From assembly GCA_041477815.1 (NCBI GenBank), contig JBGOUV010000026.1:1-30100 (forward strand): a stretch of DNA of 30,100 nt, read 5' to 3'. The position numbers and the translations under genes were made by a program. The notes beneath the pieces are model-generated. The model ran no database searches, was not told where the DNA came from, and saw nothing but the letters and a program-made list of their open reading frames with translations. Shown here piece after piece: positions 1 through 7,860 of the stretch. Each line of letters opens with the position of its first letter. Positions within the stretch are counted from its first letter, which is position 1. The stretch is from JBGOUV01 sp041477815. GTDB taxonomy: Bacteria > Acidobacteriota > Terriglobia > Bryobacterales > JACQDG01.

Positions 1-220
1 CCGGCCGGTTGCCCTTGCGGAACTGCTCGGCCGAATCCTTACGCTGTTTGATCAGAGTACCCAACACTTGAAAGCACCCCGCCTCGTCGAGCGTCTTCAT
101 ATCCGCGATCTGTTTGTTCTGGATCGCCGTCTTCATCATGCGCAGCACGCTGAGGCGGATTTCGTCCTTGTCGCGCATGGCCTGCTGGAGGTCGATTTGC
201 ATCCGTTCCTGGAACGTCAT
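1..220 (-). CDS. yqeY: GatB/YqeY domain protein (partial)
   Basis: The first 73 residues of a YqeY-type protein, running off the left edge. This small family shares its all-helical domain with the C-terminus of GatB, the tRNA-dependent amidotransferase subunit; its own role is poorly defined, though a tRNA-related one is usually assumed. Visible family features are the basic, Leu-rich helix with LRMMKTAIQNK near residues 23-33 and the IKQRKDSAEQFRKGNRP stretch near residue 60. The start is the ATG at 218-220, preceded by a strong AGGGGG ribosome site. It is divergent from the serine operon. The family is clear, but the C-terminal half is not in the window. Confidence 0.88.
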   Translation of the reverse strand, partial: MTFQERMQIDLQQAMRDKDEIRLSVLRMMKTAIQNKQIADMKTLDEAGCFQVLGTLIKQRKDSAEQFRKGNRP

Positions 221-260
221 ATTGCCCCCTGCCTAGCGAACCCGCTATTCTAGTACAGAA

Positions 261-335
261 GCCATCAGCCGTCAGCTTAAGCGCCGTTTTGCTCCCGTTT
301 GCTGAAAGCTAGTGGCTGAAAGCTAGTAGCTGCTT
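261..335. repeat. Period-7 intergenic repeat array (copy 1)
   Basis: Between yqeY and the aminotransferase gene the sequence can be cut into 7-base units that mostly begin with GC. They are GCCATCA, GCCGTCA, GCTTAAG at 261-281, then a clearer run GCTGAAA, GCTAGTG, GCTGAAA, GCTAGTA, GCTGCTT at 301-335. The stretch 282-300 is more degenerate. The run ends four bases before the ATG at 340, so it occupies the place where a ribosome site would be. It resembles the heptameric short tandem repeats known from cyanobacteria. Function unknown. Confidence 0.65.
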
Positions 336-339
336 CTTT

Positions 340-1521
340 ATGCACATACGCAAGCTTCGTCTTCTTACCCCCGGTCCTACGCCCCTCTACCCCCCCGCCG
401 TGCGGGCCATGATGGGGGCCGACATTCACCACCGCACCGAGGACTTCCGGCGCGTCTATCGGGACGTCCTGGAGGGCCTGAAGTACTTCATGGGCACCTC
501 GGGCGACGTGGTGCTGTTCACCGCCTCCGGCACTGGAGCGATGGAGAGCGCCGTCTCCAACCTGTTCCGGCGCGGCGACCGGGTGGCCTGCGTGGTGGCC
601 GGTAAGTTCGGCGAGCGCTGGGCCGAGTTGGCCCGCGCCTTTGGGCTCGATCCCGTGGTCTTGGACGCCCCGTACGGCCAAGCCGTTCCCGCCTCGCGCG
701 TGGCTGACGCCTTGGCCCAGGACCCGGCCATACAGGGTGTGTTCGTCCAGGCCACGGAAAGCTCCACCGGCGCCGCTCATGACATCGAGGGGATGGCGCG
801 GGCTGTTCGCCGCTCCGAAGCGATTCTAGTGGTCGATGCCATCACCGGTCTGGGCACCAGCGTCCTCGATATCGACGGCTGGGGCCTCGACGTCGTGGTC
901 GGCGGGTCCCAGAAAGCCCTGATGGTCCCGCCCGGCTTGGCGTTCCTGTCCCTTAGCCCGCGCGCCTGGGTGCGCGCTGAAACCTCCGACCTGCCTCACT
1001 ACTACTTCGACCTGCGCAAAGAAAAAAAGAGCGGCGACAAGGGCGAGTCGTCCTGGACCCCGGCCACTTCGATCGTGCTGGGCTTGGCCGAAGCCCTGCG
1101 CTACATCCGCGAGATAGGACGCGACAAGCTCATCGAGAACGCCCAGCTTCTGGCCCGCGCTACCCGCGCCGCCGTCACTGAGCTGGGTCTCGAACTGTTC
1201 TCGCCGGGCTGCCCGGCCGGGGCCCTCACCGCCGTCCGAGCGCCGCAGGGGGTGGACTCCGGCGTCATCGTGAAGGAGTTCCGCAACCGTTTCGGCTCGA
1301 TCCTGGCCAACGGCCAGGGGTCCATGAAGGGTCAGCTGTTTCGCATCGCCCATCTCGGATACTTCGACTTCCCCGACCTGTTCGCGGTCATCGCCGGACT
1401 GGAGGTCATCCTGCACGAGCTGGGGCATCCGGTCGAGCTGGGGTCAGGGGTCCGGGCGGTGCAGCAGGTGTACGTCGAAGCCACGCAGCAGGAGCCGGCC
1501 CATGAATATTCTCATCGCTGA
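340..1521 (+). CDS. Class V aminotransferase (probable phosphoserine aminotransferase)
   Basis: A 393-residue fold-type I PLP aminotransferase of the alanine-glyoxylate / serine-pyruvate group. The N-terminal LTPGPTPL motif (9-16), the HHRTEDF motif (30-36), the cofactor-binding D166 and the GGSQKALMVPPG stretch with the Schiff-base lysine K192 are all visible. Its stop lies 20 bases inside serA, so the two are translationally linked. That context suggests it makes phosphoserine from 3-phosphohydroxypyruvate, as the class V enzyme MJ0959 does in methanogens, in place of classical SerC. Serine-glyoxylate or alanine-glyoxylate activity cannot be excluded. The ATG at 340 has only a weak ribosome site because a heptameric repeat lies just upstream. 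Confidence 0.85.
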   Translation: MHIRKLRLLTPGPTPLYPPAVRAMMGADIHHRTEDFRRVYRDVLEGLKYFMGTSGDVVLFTASGTGAMESAVSNLFRRGDRVACVVAGKFGERWAELARAFGLDPVVLDAPYGQAVPASRVADALAQDPAIQGVFVQATESSTGAAHDIEGMARAVRRSEAILVVDAITGLGTSVLDIDGWGLDVVVGGSQKALMVPPGLAFLSLSPRAWVRAETSDLPHYYFDLRKEKKSGDKGESSWTPATSIVLGLAEALRYIREIGRDKLIENAQLLARATRAAVTELGLELFSPGCPAGALTAVRAPQGVDSGVIVKEFRNRFGSILANGQGSMKGQLFRIAHLGYFDFPDLFAVIAGLEVILHELGHPVELGSGVRAVQQVYVEATQQEPAHEYSHR

Positions 1522-3094
1522 GCCGCTGGCGGCCGCCGCCGTGGACTTACTTCGGGCCGAGCCGGGGTGGAAGGTCATCGAATCGAACGCGAAGGAGTAC
1601 CGCGAGCATCTTCCCACGGCCGACGCCTTGATCGTGCGCAGCGCGGTCAAGGTGAACAAGGAACTGCTGGATCAGGCGCCCCGCCTGCGCGTGGTGGGCC
1701 GCGCCGGCGTGGGTGTGGACAACGTCGAGCTGGGCGTCACCACCGAACGCGGCGTATTGGTAATGAATACCCCGGGCGGCAACGCCATCTCGGTGGCCGA
1801 GCACACTCTCGCTCTGATGCTGGCCATGGCCCGCTCCATCGCCCAGGCCAACGCCTCCACCCGCAGCGGCCGCTGGGACAAGAGCAAGTTTCTGGGGACC
1901 GAACTGCAGGACAAGACGCTGGGGGTCATCGGTCTTGGCAATATCGGGTTCGAGGTGGTCAAACGGGCCCGGCCGTTCGGAATGAAGATCGTGGCCTACG
2001 ACCCCTTTGCCGCCGCTCAAATCGCCACCGGCGAAGGCGTCGAGCTGGTCCCGCTGGAGGAGCTCTATCGCCGCAGCGACTACATCACCCTCCACGCCGC
2101 CCTCACCCCACAAACACGCGGTATGCTCAACCGCGACGCCTTCGGCAAGATGAAGGACGGCGTCCGCATCGTCAATTGCGCCCGGGGGGAACTGATCGAC
2201 CCCGAGGCTCTCGAGGCAGCCCTGGCCGGTGGCCGCGTGGCCGGCGCCGCCCTCGACGTGTTCTCCCCCGAGCCGCCGCCCGCCGGCTACTCTCTGTTCG
2301 GCTACGACAATCTTCTGGCCACCCCGCACATCGCCGGCTCCACCGAAGAGGCGCAGGAGAAGGTCGGGATCCGCATCGCCGAGCAGATCCGCGAGTTTCT
2401 CAAGAATTCGGTGGTGATCAACTCCGTCAACATGCCGGCCGTCAGCGCCGAGGAGTTCCGCCAGTTGCGTCCGTACGTGCAGCTCGCCAATCGGCTGGGC
2501 AACTTCGTCGCGCAGGTTGCCGCCGGAAATCCCCACAGCGTCCGGATCACTTACTCGGGCAAGCTGGCCGACTCCAATACGAACCTGCTGCGCAATGCCG
2601 CCCTGGCCGGCATGCTGAACCGGTTTCTGTCGCAGCCCGCCAACCTGGTGAACGCCGCCCAGATCGCCGCCGCGCGGGGCTGGCGGATCGACGAGGTGCG
2701 TGGCGCCCGGCTGCAGTACGCCGACTCCATCTCGCTGGTGCTGGTCACCGATGGCGGCGAGTCGGCCGTGGAGGGCAGCGTCCTGCTGGACGTTTCGCCG
2801 CGCCTGCTGTCGGTCGACGGGATCTACGTGGAGGCGCCGCTGGAGGGGCATCTGGTGTTCATGAAGAACCAGGACGTGCCCGGTGTGATCGGCCGGGTGG
2901 GCACCATCCTGGGGGAGAACAGCATTAACATCGCGAATTTCTCACTGGGCCGGCGGGAGAACCACGTATCGCCCGACGAGCCGGCGGAGGCGGTGGCCGT
3001 GGTCCACATCGACTCGGCCGTTCCGGAGGTGGTGCTGGAACAGCTTCGCCGCTCCCGGGGGGTCAAGTTTGCTTGCGCGGTGGAGCTGGACTAG
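1502..3094 (+). CDS. serA: D-3-phosphoglycerate dehydrogenase
   Basis: A 530-residue enzyme that oxidises 3-phosphoglycerate to 3-phosphohydroxypyruvate with NAD, the first step of serine synthesis. It is the long form: substrate domain, a Rossmann domain with GLGNIG (144-149), an intervening domain around 320-450, and a C-terminal ACT domain beginning near LVFMKNQDVPGVIG, which in this family mediates serine feedback. The catalytic trio is present as R228 (in CARGE), E257 (in SPEPP) and H276 (in PHIAGST). The start is the ATG at 1502, with GGAG seven bases upstream inside the end of the aminotransferase gene. Its TAG stop shares the palindrome CTAG (3091-3094) with the stop of the convergent Uma2 gene. 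Confidence 0.96.
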   Translation: MNILIAEPLAAAAVDLLRAEPGWKVIESNAKEYREHLPTADALIVRSAVKVNKELLDQAPRLRVVGRAGVGVDNVELGVTTERGVLVMNTPGGNAISVAEHTLALMLAMARSIAQANASTRSGRWDKSKFLGTELQDKTLGVIGLGNIGFEVVKRARPFGMKIVAYDPFAAAQIATGEGVELVPLEELYRRSDYITLHAALTPQTRGMLNRDAFGKMKDGVRIVNCARGELIDPEALEAALAGGRVAGAALDVFSPEPPPAGYSLFGYDNLLATPHIAGSTEEAQEKVGIRIAEQIREFLKNSVVINSVNMPAVSAEEFRQLRPYVQLANRLGNFVAQVAAGNPHSVRITYSGKLADSNTNLLRNAALAGMLNRFLSQPANLVNAAQIAAARGWRIDEVRGARLQYADSISLVLVTDGGESAVEGSVLLDVSPRLLSVDGIYVEAPLEGHLVFMKNQDVPGVIGRVGTILGENSINIANFSLGRRENHVSPDEPAEAVAVVHIDSAVPEVVLEQLRRSRGVKFACAVELD

Positions 3095-3630
3095 GCGCCT
3101 GCGAAGAAAGCAGCCACAGGGGCACTGAACCCGGGGAGTATCTCCGGCGCTTCGAGCAGCTCCGTACCGGCCAGTTCTCGCACACCCTTCGCGTCGTAGA
3201 CGTGGATGATCCGCAGCTCGGGATAGGCCACCCACACTACCTTGGTTCCGTGTTGCAGGTACAGCTTGATCTTGGCTTGCAGGACGGCAGCCGGTTCGGA
3301 GGAAACGACTTCGATGGCGATGTCGGGGCTGAGCTGGATCAAGCCGGTACGCCCCTCCTGGAGTCGCCCGGCCAGCACCACACTAACATCAGGGATGGGA
3401 CTGTCGTGATCGGTGAGCTGAAAGGTCGTCTCACTCATCACCCGCCCGATGAGATTGTGCTTGAAAAAGGCTCCCAGTTCCATGCTGAAGTTCGACTTCA
3501 CAATCTCGTGCGGCTGTCCGCCCCTTCCCATGGCAATAATTTCCCCTCCGATCAGTTCCTGACGGACTCTCTCGTCCTCCGGCAGGGCCAGGAACTGTTC
3601 CACGGTCAGCGGCGCGGCTATGGTACTCAT
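3091..3630 (-). CDS. Uma2 family (DUF820) putative endonuclease
   Basis: A 179-residue protein of the Uma2 family, which has a restriction-endonuclease-like PD-(D/E)xK fold and is abundant in cyanobacteria and Acidobacteriota; its biological role is unsettled. Typical features are the N-terminal LTVEQFLALPEDERV, the GGEIIAM strand, the PIPDVSVV motif, the SPDIAIEVVS strand and the following AKIKLYLQHG helix carrying the catalytic-type lysine. The start is set at the ATG at 3628-3630, not six codons earlier, because GAGGA lies five bases upstream. It follows the aminotransferase gene by 25 bases on the same strand and may be read from it. It ends tail-to-tail with serA, sharing the stop palindrome. 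Confidence 0.88.
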   Translation of the reverse strand: MSTIAAPLTVEQFLALPEDERVRQELIGGEIIAMGRGGQPHEIVKSNFSMELGAFFKHNLIGRVMSETTFQLTDHDSPIPDVSVVLAGRLQEGRTGLIQLSPDIAIEVVSSEPAAVLQAKIKLYLQHGTKVVWVAYPELRIIHVYDAKGVRELAGTELLEAPEILPGFSAPVAAFFAGA

Positions 3631-3655
3631 GCTTCCTCTATGGTACACCCGGCGG

Positions 3656-4810
3656 TCACCCGCGTTGGCTCATCACCTTCAGCAGGGCCTCCTGGAACTT
3701 CTGCATCTCCTCCTGCGTCCCGATGGTGACCCGGACATGGGTGGGCATGGCCGGCCACACGCGTCCGATAAAGACCTTCTCGGCCGCCAGCGCCTTCACC
3801 ACTTCCATGCCCGGCCGCTTGACGTCCAGCATGAACTTGTTGCTGACCGACGGCGTGTAGGAGAAGTCGCGCTTTTCGAGGAAGGTGAAGACCTCTTCGC
3901 GGATGTCGCGGTTGATCAGTCTTCGCTCGGGTACGAGGTTCTTGACTCGCAGGCTGGCGGCGGCGCCCACCATTCCGGTGGCCGGCATGATGTTGTTGCC
4001 GTACGGCTCGATCTTCTGCAAAAGGTCCGGCCGCCCGACGGCGACTCCGGCCCGCAATCCCGCCATGCCGTAGATCTTGGAAAACGTGCGCAGGATGATC
4101 AGGTCCTGGCCGGCGGCGACCAGGTCCAGGCAGGAGCGGGCCTCCGAGAAGTGAATATAGGCTTCATCGAGCAGCACGATCGCGTCTTTGGGCTTGTTGG
4201 CGATCAGGAACTCGAGGTGGGAACGGGGCGTTACGGTGCCGGTGGGGTTGTTGGGGTTGCAGGCGTAGATGACGCCGGCGTTGGGATCGGCCTGGGCCAT
4301 GGCGCGGGCGTCGTGGGCGTAGTCCTTGGTCAGGGGTACGCGGACTACTTTGGCCCCGATGAAACGGGCGGCGCGCTCACCGGCCTCGTAAGTAGGATCG
4401 GCCAGGACCAGGCTGCGGGTGGGAGACGTGAAGGCCAGGATGGCGCGGTGCAAGGGGTCGCTCGAACCGGCGAACGGCATCACGCGGTCGCGGGGCAGGC
4501 CTTCCGCTGCGGCGAAGGCTTCGGCAAAGGCGGGGGCTTCTTCGTACTGATAACGGCCGCCCTTGCGGATGGCGGCGAACATCGCTTCGATGGCCTCGGC
4601 GCACGGCCCCAGCGGGTTTTCGTTGGAGTTGATCTTTACGCCGTCGTCGGGCAGACGGCCGAGAGCGGAAAGCTGGGCCAGGGCCGGTTCGTTGTAAAAG
4701 GGCAGGGTTGCGGCGCCGGTCAGGAGCGCGCTCAGCCGGCCGAAAGCTCTCCGTGAAAAACCGCGCTTCAGGAAATCCTCTTGCAAGTGCGGGCTGATTG
4801 GCTGTCTCAT
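3656..4810 (-). CDS. Tat-exported HisC-like aminotransferase
   Basis: A 384-residue class I/II PLP aminotransferase closest in pattern to histidinol-phosphate aminotransferase. It has an N-terminal twin-arginine signal: SRRAFGR at 19-25, then a hydrophobic stretch ending in the cleavage-like ALAQ near 43-46. Core motifs are SNENPLGP, the NPNNPTG loop, DEAYIHF and FSKIYGMAGLRAG with the PLP lysine. A folded PLP enzyme sent out by Tat is unusual for histidine synthesis, so a periplasmic amino-acid or related substrate is more likely than HisC itself. The start is the ATG at 4808-4810 with GAGGGA upstream; a longer reading to 4954 would run through an intergenic repeat and is not supported. Confidence 0.87.
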   Translation of the reverse strand: MRQPISPHLQEDFLKRGFSRRAFGRLSALLTGAATLPFYNEPALAQLSALGRLPDDGVKINSNENPLGPCAEAIEAMFAAIRKGGRYQYEEAPAFAEAFAAAEGLPRDRVMPFAGSSDPLHRAILAFTSPTRSLVLADPTYEAGERAARFIGAKVVRVPLTKDYAHDARAMAQADPNAGVIYACNPNNPTGTVTPRSHLEFLIANKPKDAIVLLDEAYIHFSEARSCLDLVAAGQDLIILRTFSKIYGMAGLRAGVAVGRPDLLQKIEPYGNNIMPATGMVGAAASLRVKNLVPERRLINRDIREEVFTFLEKRDFSYTPSVSNKFMLDVKRPGMEVVKALAAEKVFIGRVWPAMPTHVRVTIGTQEEMQKFQEALLKVMSQRG

Positions 4811-4886
4811 AGCAGTTCCCTCGTTGCGGCAATTATATACCTCTCTAGTGCTTGGCTGCAAAGATTCTCGCGGCTTCCAGCAGCCA

Positions 4887-4934
4887 TGTGTGGCGACCGC
4901 CCGGGGCCGCGGCCGGTCCCCGGCCGGCTTCCGG
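4887..4934. repeat. REP-like GC-rich intergenic repeat, copy A
   Basis: A GC-rich stretch between the aminotransferase and dipeptidase genes, both on the minus strand. It shares the core GGCCGC..CGGTCCC.GGCCGGCTTCCGG with the copy at 20961-21011 and, more loosely, with copies at 21060-21118 and 22308-22350 (opposite strand). GGCCGG and CCGGCC around TCC (4911-4925) can form a hairpin. Function unknown. Confidence 0.6.
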
Positions 4935-4961
4935 CAGCACGCTAGGTTTCGCAACGAGGCA

Positions 4962-6149
4962 CTAGGGCCTCTCCGCTCGTTTCTCTATCTCCCGCAGGAC
5001 CCGCAGCGTGTTGCCCCCCAAAATCTTCACGATGTCTTCGTCGGAGAAGCCTCGCTCCATCAGGCCGCGGACCAGGTTGGGAATTTTGGAGATGTCCTCC
5101 AGGCCCTCGGGGAGCAAGTCGCTGACGCCGTCGAAGTCCGATCCCAGTCCTACGTGATCCACGCCCGCCACCTGGGCGGCGTGCTCGAAATGGTCGAGCA
5201 GGCGGCTGAGGGGCGGCCGCCCCAGCTTGGCTAGGCGGAGGGCGTTGAGCCGGCGCTGTTCCTCGCTGCGGCGGCGGGGCTGGGTGGCCAGGTCGGTGTC
5301 GATCTGCTGCTCCCGGCGGTTCTCTTCCTGCAGGGCCTCGTAGCGGTTCTTGAAATCGTCATCGAGGAACCCGCTGTAGTAGTTGATATGGACCACGCCG
5401 CCCTTTTGGGCCAGGGTCCGGAGCATGTCGTCGGTCATGTTGCGCGGGTGCCGGCAGTAGACGCGGCAGGAGGAGTGCGAGGCGATCAGGGGGGCCGTGG
5501 AGGTCTCCAGCACATCGTAGAAGGTCTTGTCGGATACGTGGGAGATGTCGACCATCATCCCCAGGCGGTTCATCTCCCGCACCACCTGGCGGCCGAACGC
5601 GGTGAGACCGTTGTGCTGGGGCTGGTCCCCTGAGGAATCGGCCCAGGGGGTGTTCGCCGAATGGGTGAGGGTCATGTAGCGTACTCCCAACTCGTAGTAG
5701 GTTCGCAGGATCGACAGGTTAGAATCGATCATGTGGCCGCCCTCGACCCCCAGCAGGGCCGCGATCTTCCCCTGTTTCTTTGCCTCCAGGACTTGGGCGG
5801 CGGTGGTGGCCAGGACGAGATCCTGGGCGAGGCGGCGGGTCTCCTGGCGCACGGTGTCGATCTGCAGGAGCGCGCGGCGCATCGCCTGCACGGGGTTCAG
5901 ACGGGCCGGCGTGTAGATGGAGAAGAACACGCCGGTAACGCCGCCTTTCCGCATGCGGGGGAGGTCCACCTGGGCGTAGTCGTGGGGCTTGGCCAGGTCG
6001 TAGCCCTCATCGACGATCAGTTGGGTGGTGTCGCAGTGGAGGTCCAGGACCACGGCCTGCCGGAGGAGGCGGTCCACGCGGGCGGGATCGACTTTCACCT
6101 GCGCGGGACTTGCAACTGCCGCCCCAAGAGCTAGAATGAGAAGGCGCAT
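4962..6149 (-). CDS. Membrane dipeptidase (peptidase M19), secreted
   Basis: A 395-residue zinc dipeptidase of the renal-dipeptidase family, which cleaves dipeptides, including some with D-residues. The N-terminus MRLLILALGAAVASPAQ is a signal peptide, placing it in the periplasm. Metal-site motifs are in order: DLHCDTT with H38 and D40, LGVEGGHM with the bridging glutamate, the IASHSS histidine, and the late GLGSDFDG motif. Length is normal for the family. The start is the ATG at 6147-6149; an upstream extension would lack a signal peptide and run into the divergent gene. That ATG overlaps the ATG of the divergent oxidoreductase, so there is no separate promoter space between them. Confidence 0.92.
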   Translation of the reverse strand: MRLLILALGAAVASPAQVKVDPARVDRLLRQAVVLDLHCDTTQLIVDEGYDLAKPHDYAQVDLPRMRKGGVTGVFFSIYTPARLNPVQAMRRALLQIDTVRQETRRLAQDLVLATTAAQVLEAKKQGKIAALLGVEGGHMIDSNLSILRTYYELGVRYMTLTHSANTPWADSSGDQPQHNGLTAFGRQVVREMNRLGMMVDISHVSDKTFYDVLETSTAPLIASHSSCRVYCRHPRNMTDDMLRTLAQKGGVVHINYYSGFLDDDFKNRYEALQEENRREQQIDTDLATQPRRRSEEQRRLNALRLAKLGRPPLSRLLDHFEHAAQVAGVDHVGLGSDFDGVSDLLPEGLEDISKIPNLVRGLMERGFSDEDIVKILGGNTLRVLREIEKRAERP

Positions 6150-7224
6150 GCCCCGATTGTATCGTGTAGCGGTGATCGGCCGGACCGGCCGCGGCAACTA
6201 TGGCCACGGGCTGGACGTGGTGTGGAAGGAGTTCCCGAACTGCCAGATCGTCGCCGTGGCCGACGAGAACGAAGCTGGCGCCAAAGCGGCGGCGCAGCGG
6301 CTGGGCGCGCCCGCGGTCTACACCGATTACCAGAAGATGCTGCGCGCGGAGCGGCCCGATCTGGTCAGCGTCGCCCCACGCTGGCTCGATCCGCACCACG
6401 ACATGGTCCTGGCTGCGGCCGAGGCTCACGCGTCTATCTTTCTCGAAAAACCGTTGGCCCGGACCCTAGCCGAGGCTGACGCCATGATTGCCGCCTGCGA
6501 GCGGTCCCACGTCCAGATGGCCATCGCGCACCAGATGCGCCTTTCGCCGATTATCCTCGACGTGCGCGACCGGCTGCGGCTGGGGGAGATTGGGCAGTTG
6601 CTCGAGATACGCGCGCGGGGCAAGGAAGACGCCCGGGCCGGCGGCGAGGACCTCATGGTGCTCGGCACCCACGCCTTCGACCTGATGCGCCTGTTTGCTG
6701 GGGACCCCCAGTGGTGCTTTGCCCACGTCGGCGCCGGCGACCGCGATGCTGCGCCCTCGGACACCCGTCCCGGGGCGGAGGGCATGGGGTGGATGGCGGG
6801 CAACAGACTGACTGCTACCTATGGAATGGGTGGTGGCGTGTATGGGTCATTCTCTTCCGTGCTCAATGACGATCGGAGCGGGGCACGCTATGGACTGGAT
6901 CTTTACGGGAGCCAGGGCGCCCTTCAAATTCGCGCTACCACGGACCCGGTGATCTGGGTGCTGCGGTCTAATACCTGGACTGCGGACAAGGCCCGCTGGG
7001 AAAGGCTTCCGCCGCCCGCGGGGGCGGAGGGAGGCCAGATGGCCGGCAATGTTCGCCTGGTCCGGGACCTGATGGAATCGATGGAGCAGGATCGGCGGCC
7101 GCTGTCGAGCGGCTATGACGGGCGATGGTCGCTGGAGATGATTTTGGCTATTTACGCTTCGCACCGTGGCGGGGGGTGGGTGGGGATTCCGCTGCGGGAC
7201 CGGCGGCATCCGTTGGCGGGGTAG
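6148..7224 (+). CDS. Gfo/Idh/MocA family oxidoreductase
   Basis: A 358-residue NAD(P)-dependent dehydrogenase-like protein of the Gfo/Idh/MocA superfamily, whose members mostly oxidise or reduce sugars and inositols. The Rossmann turn is GRTGRGNYG (11-19), and the diagnostic EKP motif is intact at 100-102 (FLEKPLART). No signal peptide is seen, so it is cytoplasmic. The start chosen is the ATG at 6148 with GAGAAGG just upstream; an alternative ATG at 6136 would add four residues. It diverges from the dipeptidase with overlapping start codons. The substrate cannot be predicted from the sequence. Confidence 0.87.
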   Translation: MPRLYRVAVIGRTGRGNYGHGLDVVWKEFPNCQIVAVADENEAGAKAAAQRLGAPAVYTDYQKMLRAERPDLVSVAPRWLDPHHDMVLAAAEAHASIFLEKPLARTLAEADAMIAACERSHVQMAIAHQMRLSPIILDVRDRLRLGEIGQLLEIRARGKEDARAGGEDLMVLGTHAFDLMRLFAGDPQWCFAHVGAGDRDAAPSDTRPGAEGMGWMAGNRLTATYGMGGGVYGSFSSVLNDDRSGARYGLDLYGSQGALQIRATTDPVIWVLRSNTWTADKARWERLPPPAGAEGGQMAGNVRLVRDLMESMEQDRRPLSSGYDGRWSLEMILAIYASHRGGGWVGIPLRDRRHPLAG

Positions 7225-7272
7225 GACAGGGACCGGATTCTCCCCTCCCGGGACGTTTTCAGATCCGTCAGG

Positions 7273-7389
7273 GTGACTTTCGACCTCGTCGCCGACGCCT
7301 GCTCCAAACTCGACCGCAATCTCACCCCGGAGGAGTGGAAGCAGTACCTCGGGGACCTGCCCTACCGGAAGACGTGCGAACAACTGAAC
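7273..7389 (+). pseudogene. Relic of a WD40/STAND-type protein C-terminus
   Basis: About 39 codons read as an isolated piece containing RNLTPEEWKQYLGDLPYR and KTCEQL. I recognise this as the tail motif that commonly ends large WD40-repeat, STAND NTPase or TIR-linked proteins (usual form: RNLT.EEW..YLG..PYR.TC..L). Nothing upstream codes for repeats or an NTPase: the intact oxidoreductase gene ends at 7224, in this same frame. Downstream the frame only runs antisense to vapC. It is therefore best read as the leftover 3' end of a gene otherwise deleted. The identification rests on recall of the motif, not on a search. Confidence 0.55.
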
Positions 7390-7410
7390 CCGGCGGTCGC
7401 GAGACAGTCC

Positions 7411-7860
7411 CTAGTGATATGTACGGCCCAGGATCAAGGGTGCGGGGTCGGCAAACCGCCGGAACCCCTGGTCGAAGGAGACCACCTGCAAGTCCTGGAG
7501 TCGCGCAAAGGCCTGGAGGTAAGCATCCGTCCACAGGTTGGTGGCGGGCTGGGGTTTTCGGGTGAGCTGCCGCCAGCTTTCTTGGAGCCCGGCGGGCTCA
7601 CTAAGAAAGCGCACTCGCGGGTCGGCCGTCATGTTGCGATACACCTCCCAGGCGGCAACCTGGCCAATGGCATCCACACCCATCGCCCGAGCATTGGTGA
7701 GGAGACGCAACAAGCCCATCTGGGTGATGCGGCAGAATGCTGCCTGCTGGGCCCCGACGCGCTCCATCCACGCGGCCGCCGCCGCCTGGTGGAGGTGCCG
7801 CCGGGAAGCCAGAGCCAGCCAGACGTTCACGTCAGGTAAGAAGATCCTCGATGTCGGCAT
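7411..7860 (-). CDS. vapC: PIN-domain VapC-type toxin
   Basis: A 149-residue PIN-domain ribonuclease toxin. Acidic active-site positions are visible as D10 in FLPDVNVWLAL, the aspartate in NLWTDAYLQAFA, and D128 in VVSFDQGF. The central ITQMGLLRLLTN helix is typical of the subgroup found beside ribbon-helix-helix antitoxins. In homologous systems the enzyme cuts RNA and is held inactive by its partner. The ATG at 7858-7860 lies 29 bases inside the antitoxin gene, so the pair is translationally coupled. The gene looks complete and free of damage, unlike the two modules at the right end of the window. Confidence 0.9.
   Translation of the reverse strand: MPTSRIFLPDVNVWLALASRRHLHQAAAAAWMERVGAQQAAFCRITQMGLLRLLTNARAMGVDAIGQVAAWEVYRNMTADPRVRFLSEPAGLQESWRQLTRKPQPATNLWTDAYLQAFARLQDLQVVSFDQGFRRFADPAPLILGRTYH

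Noticed and set aside
1547..2851. Long open frame (434 codons) antisense to serA, and a 453-codon frame on the same strand
   Set aside because: Both are shadows in high-GC coding DNA: low-complexity, Arg/Gly/His-rich translations with no family features, fully inside a secure serA.
7273..7839. 188-codon plus-strand frame as an intact gene
   Set aside because: Only the first 39 codons resemble anything (a WD40/STAND tail). The rest is antisense to vapC, so it is treated as a relic.
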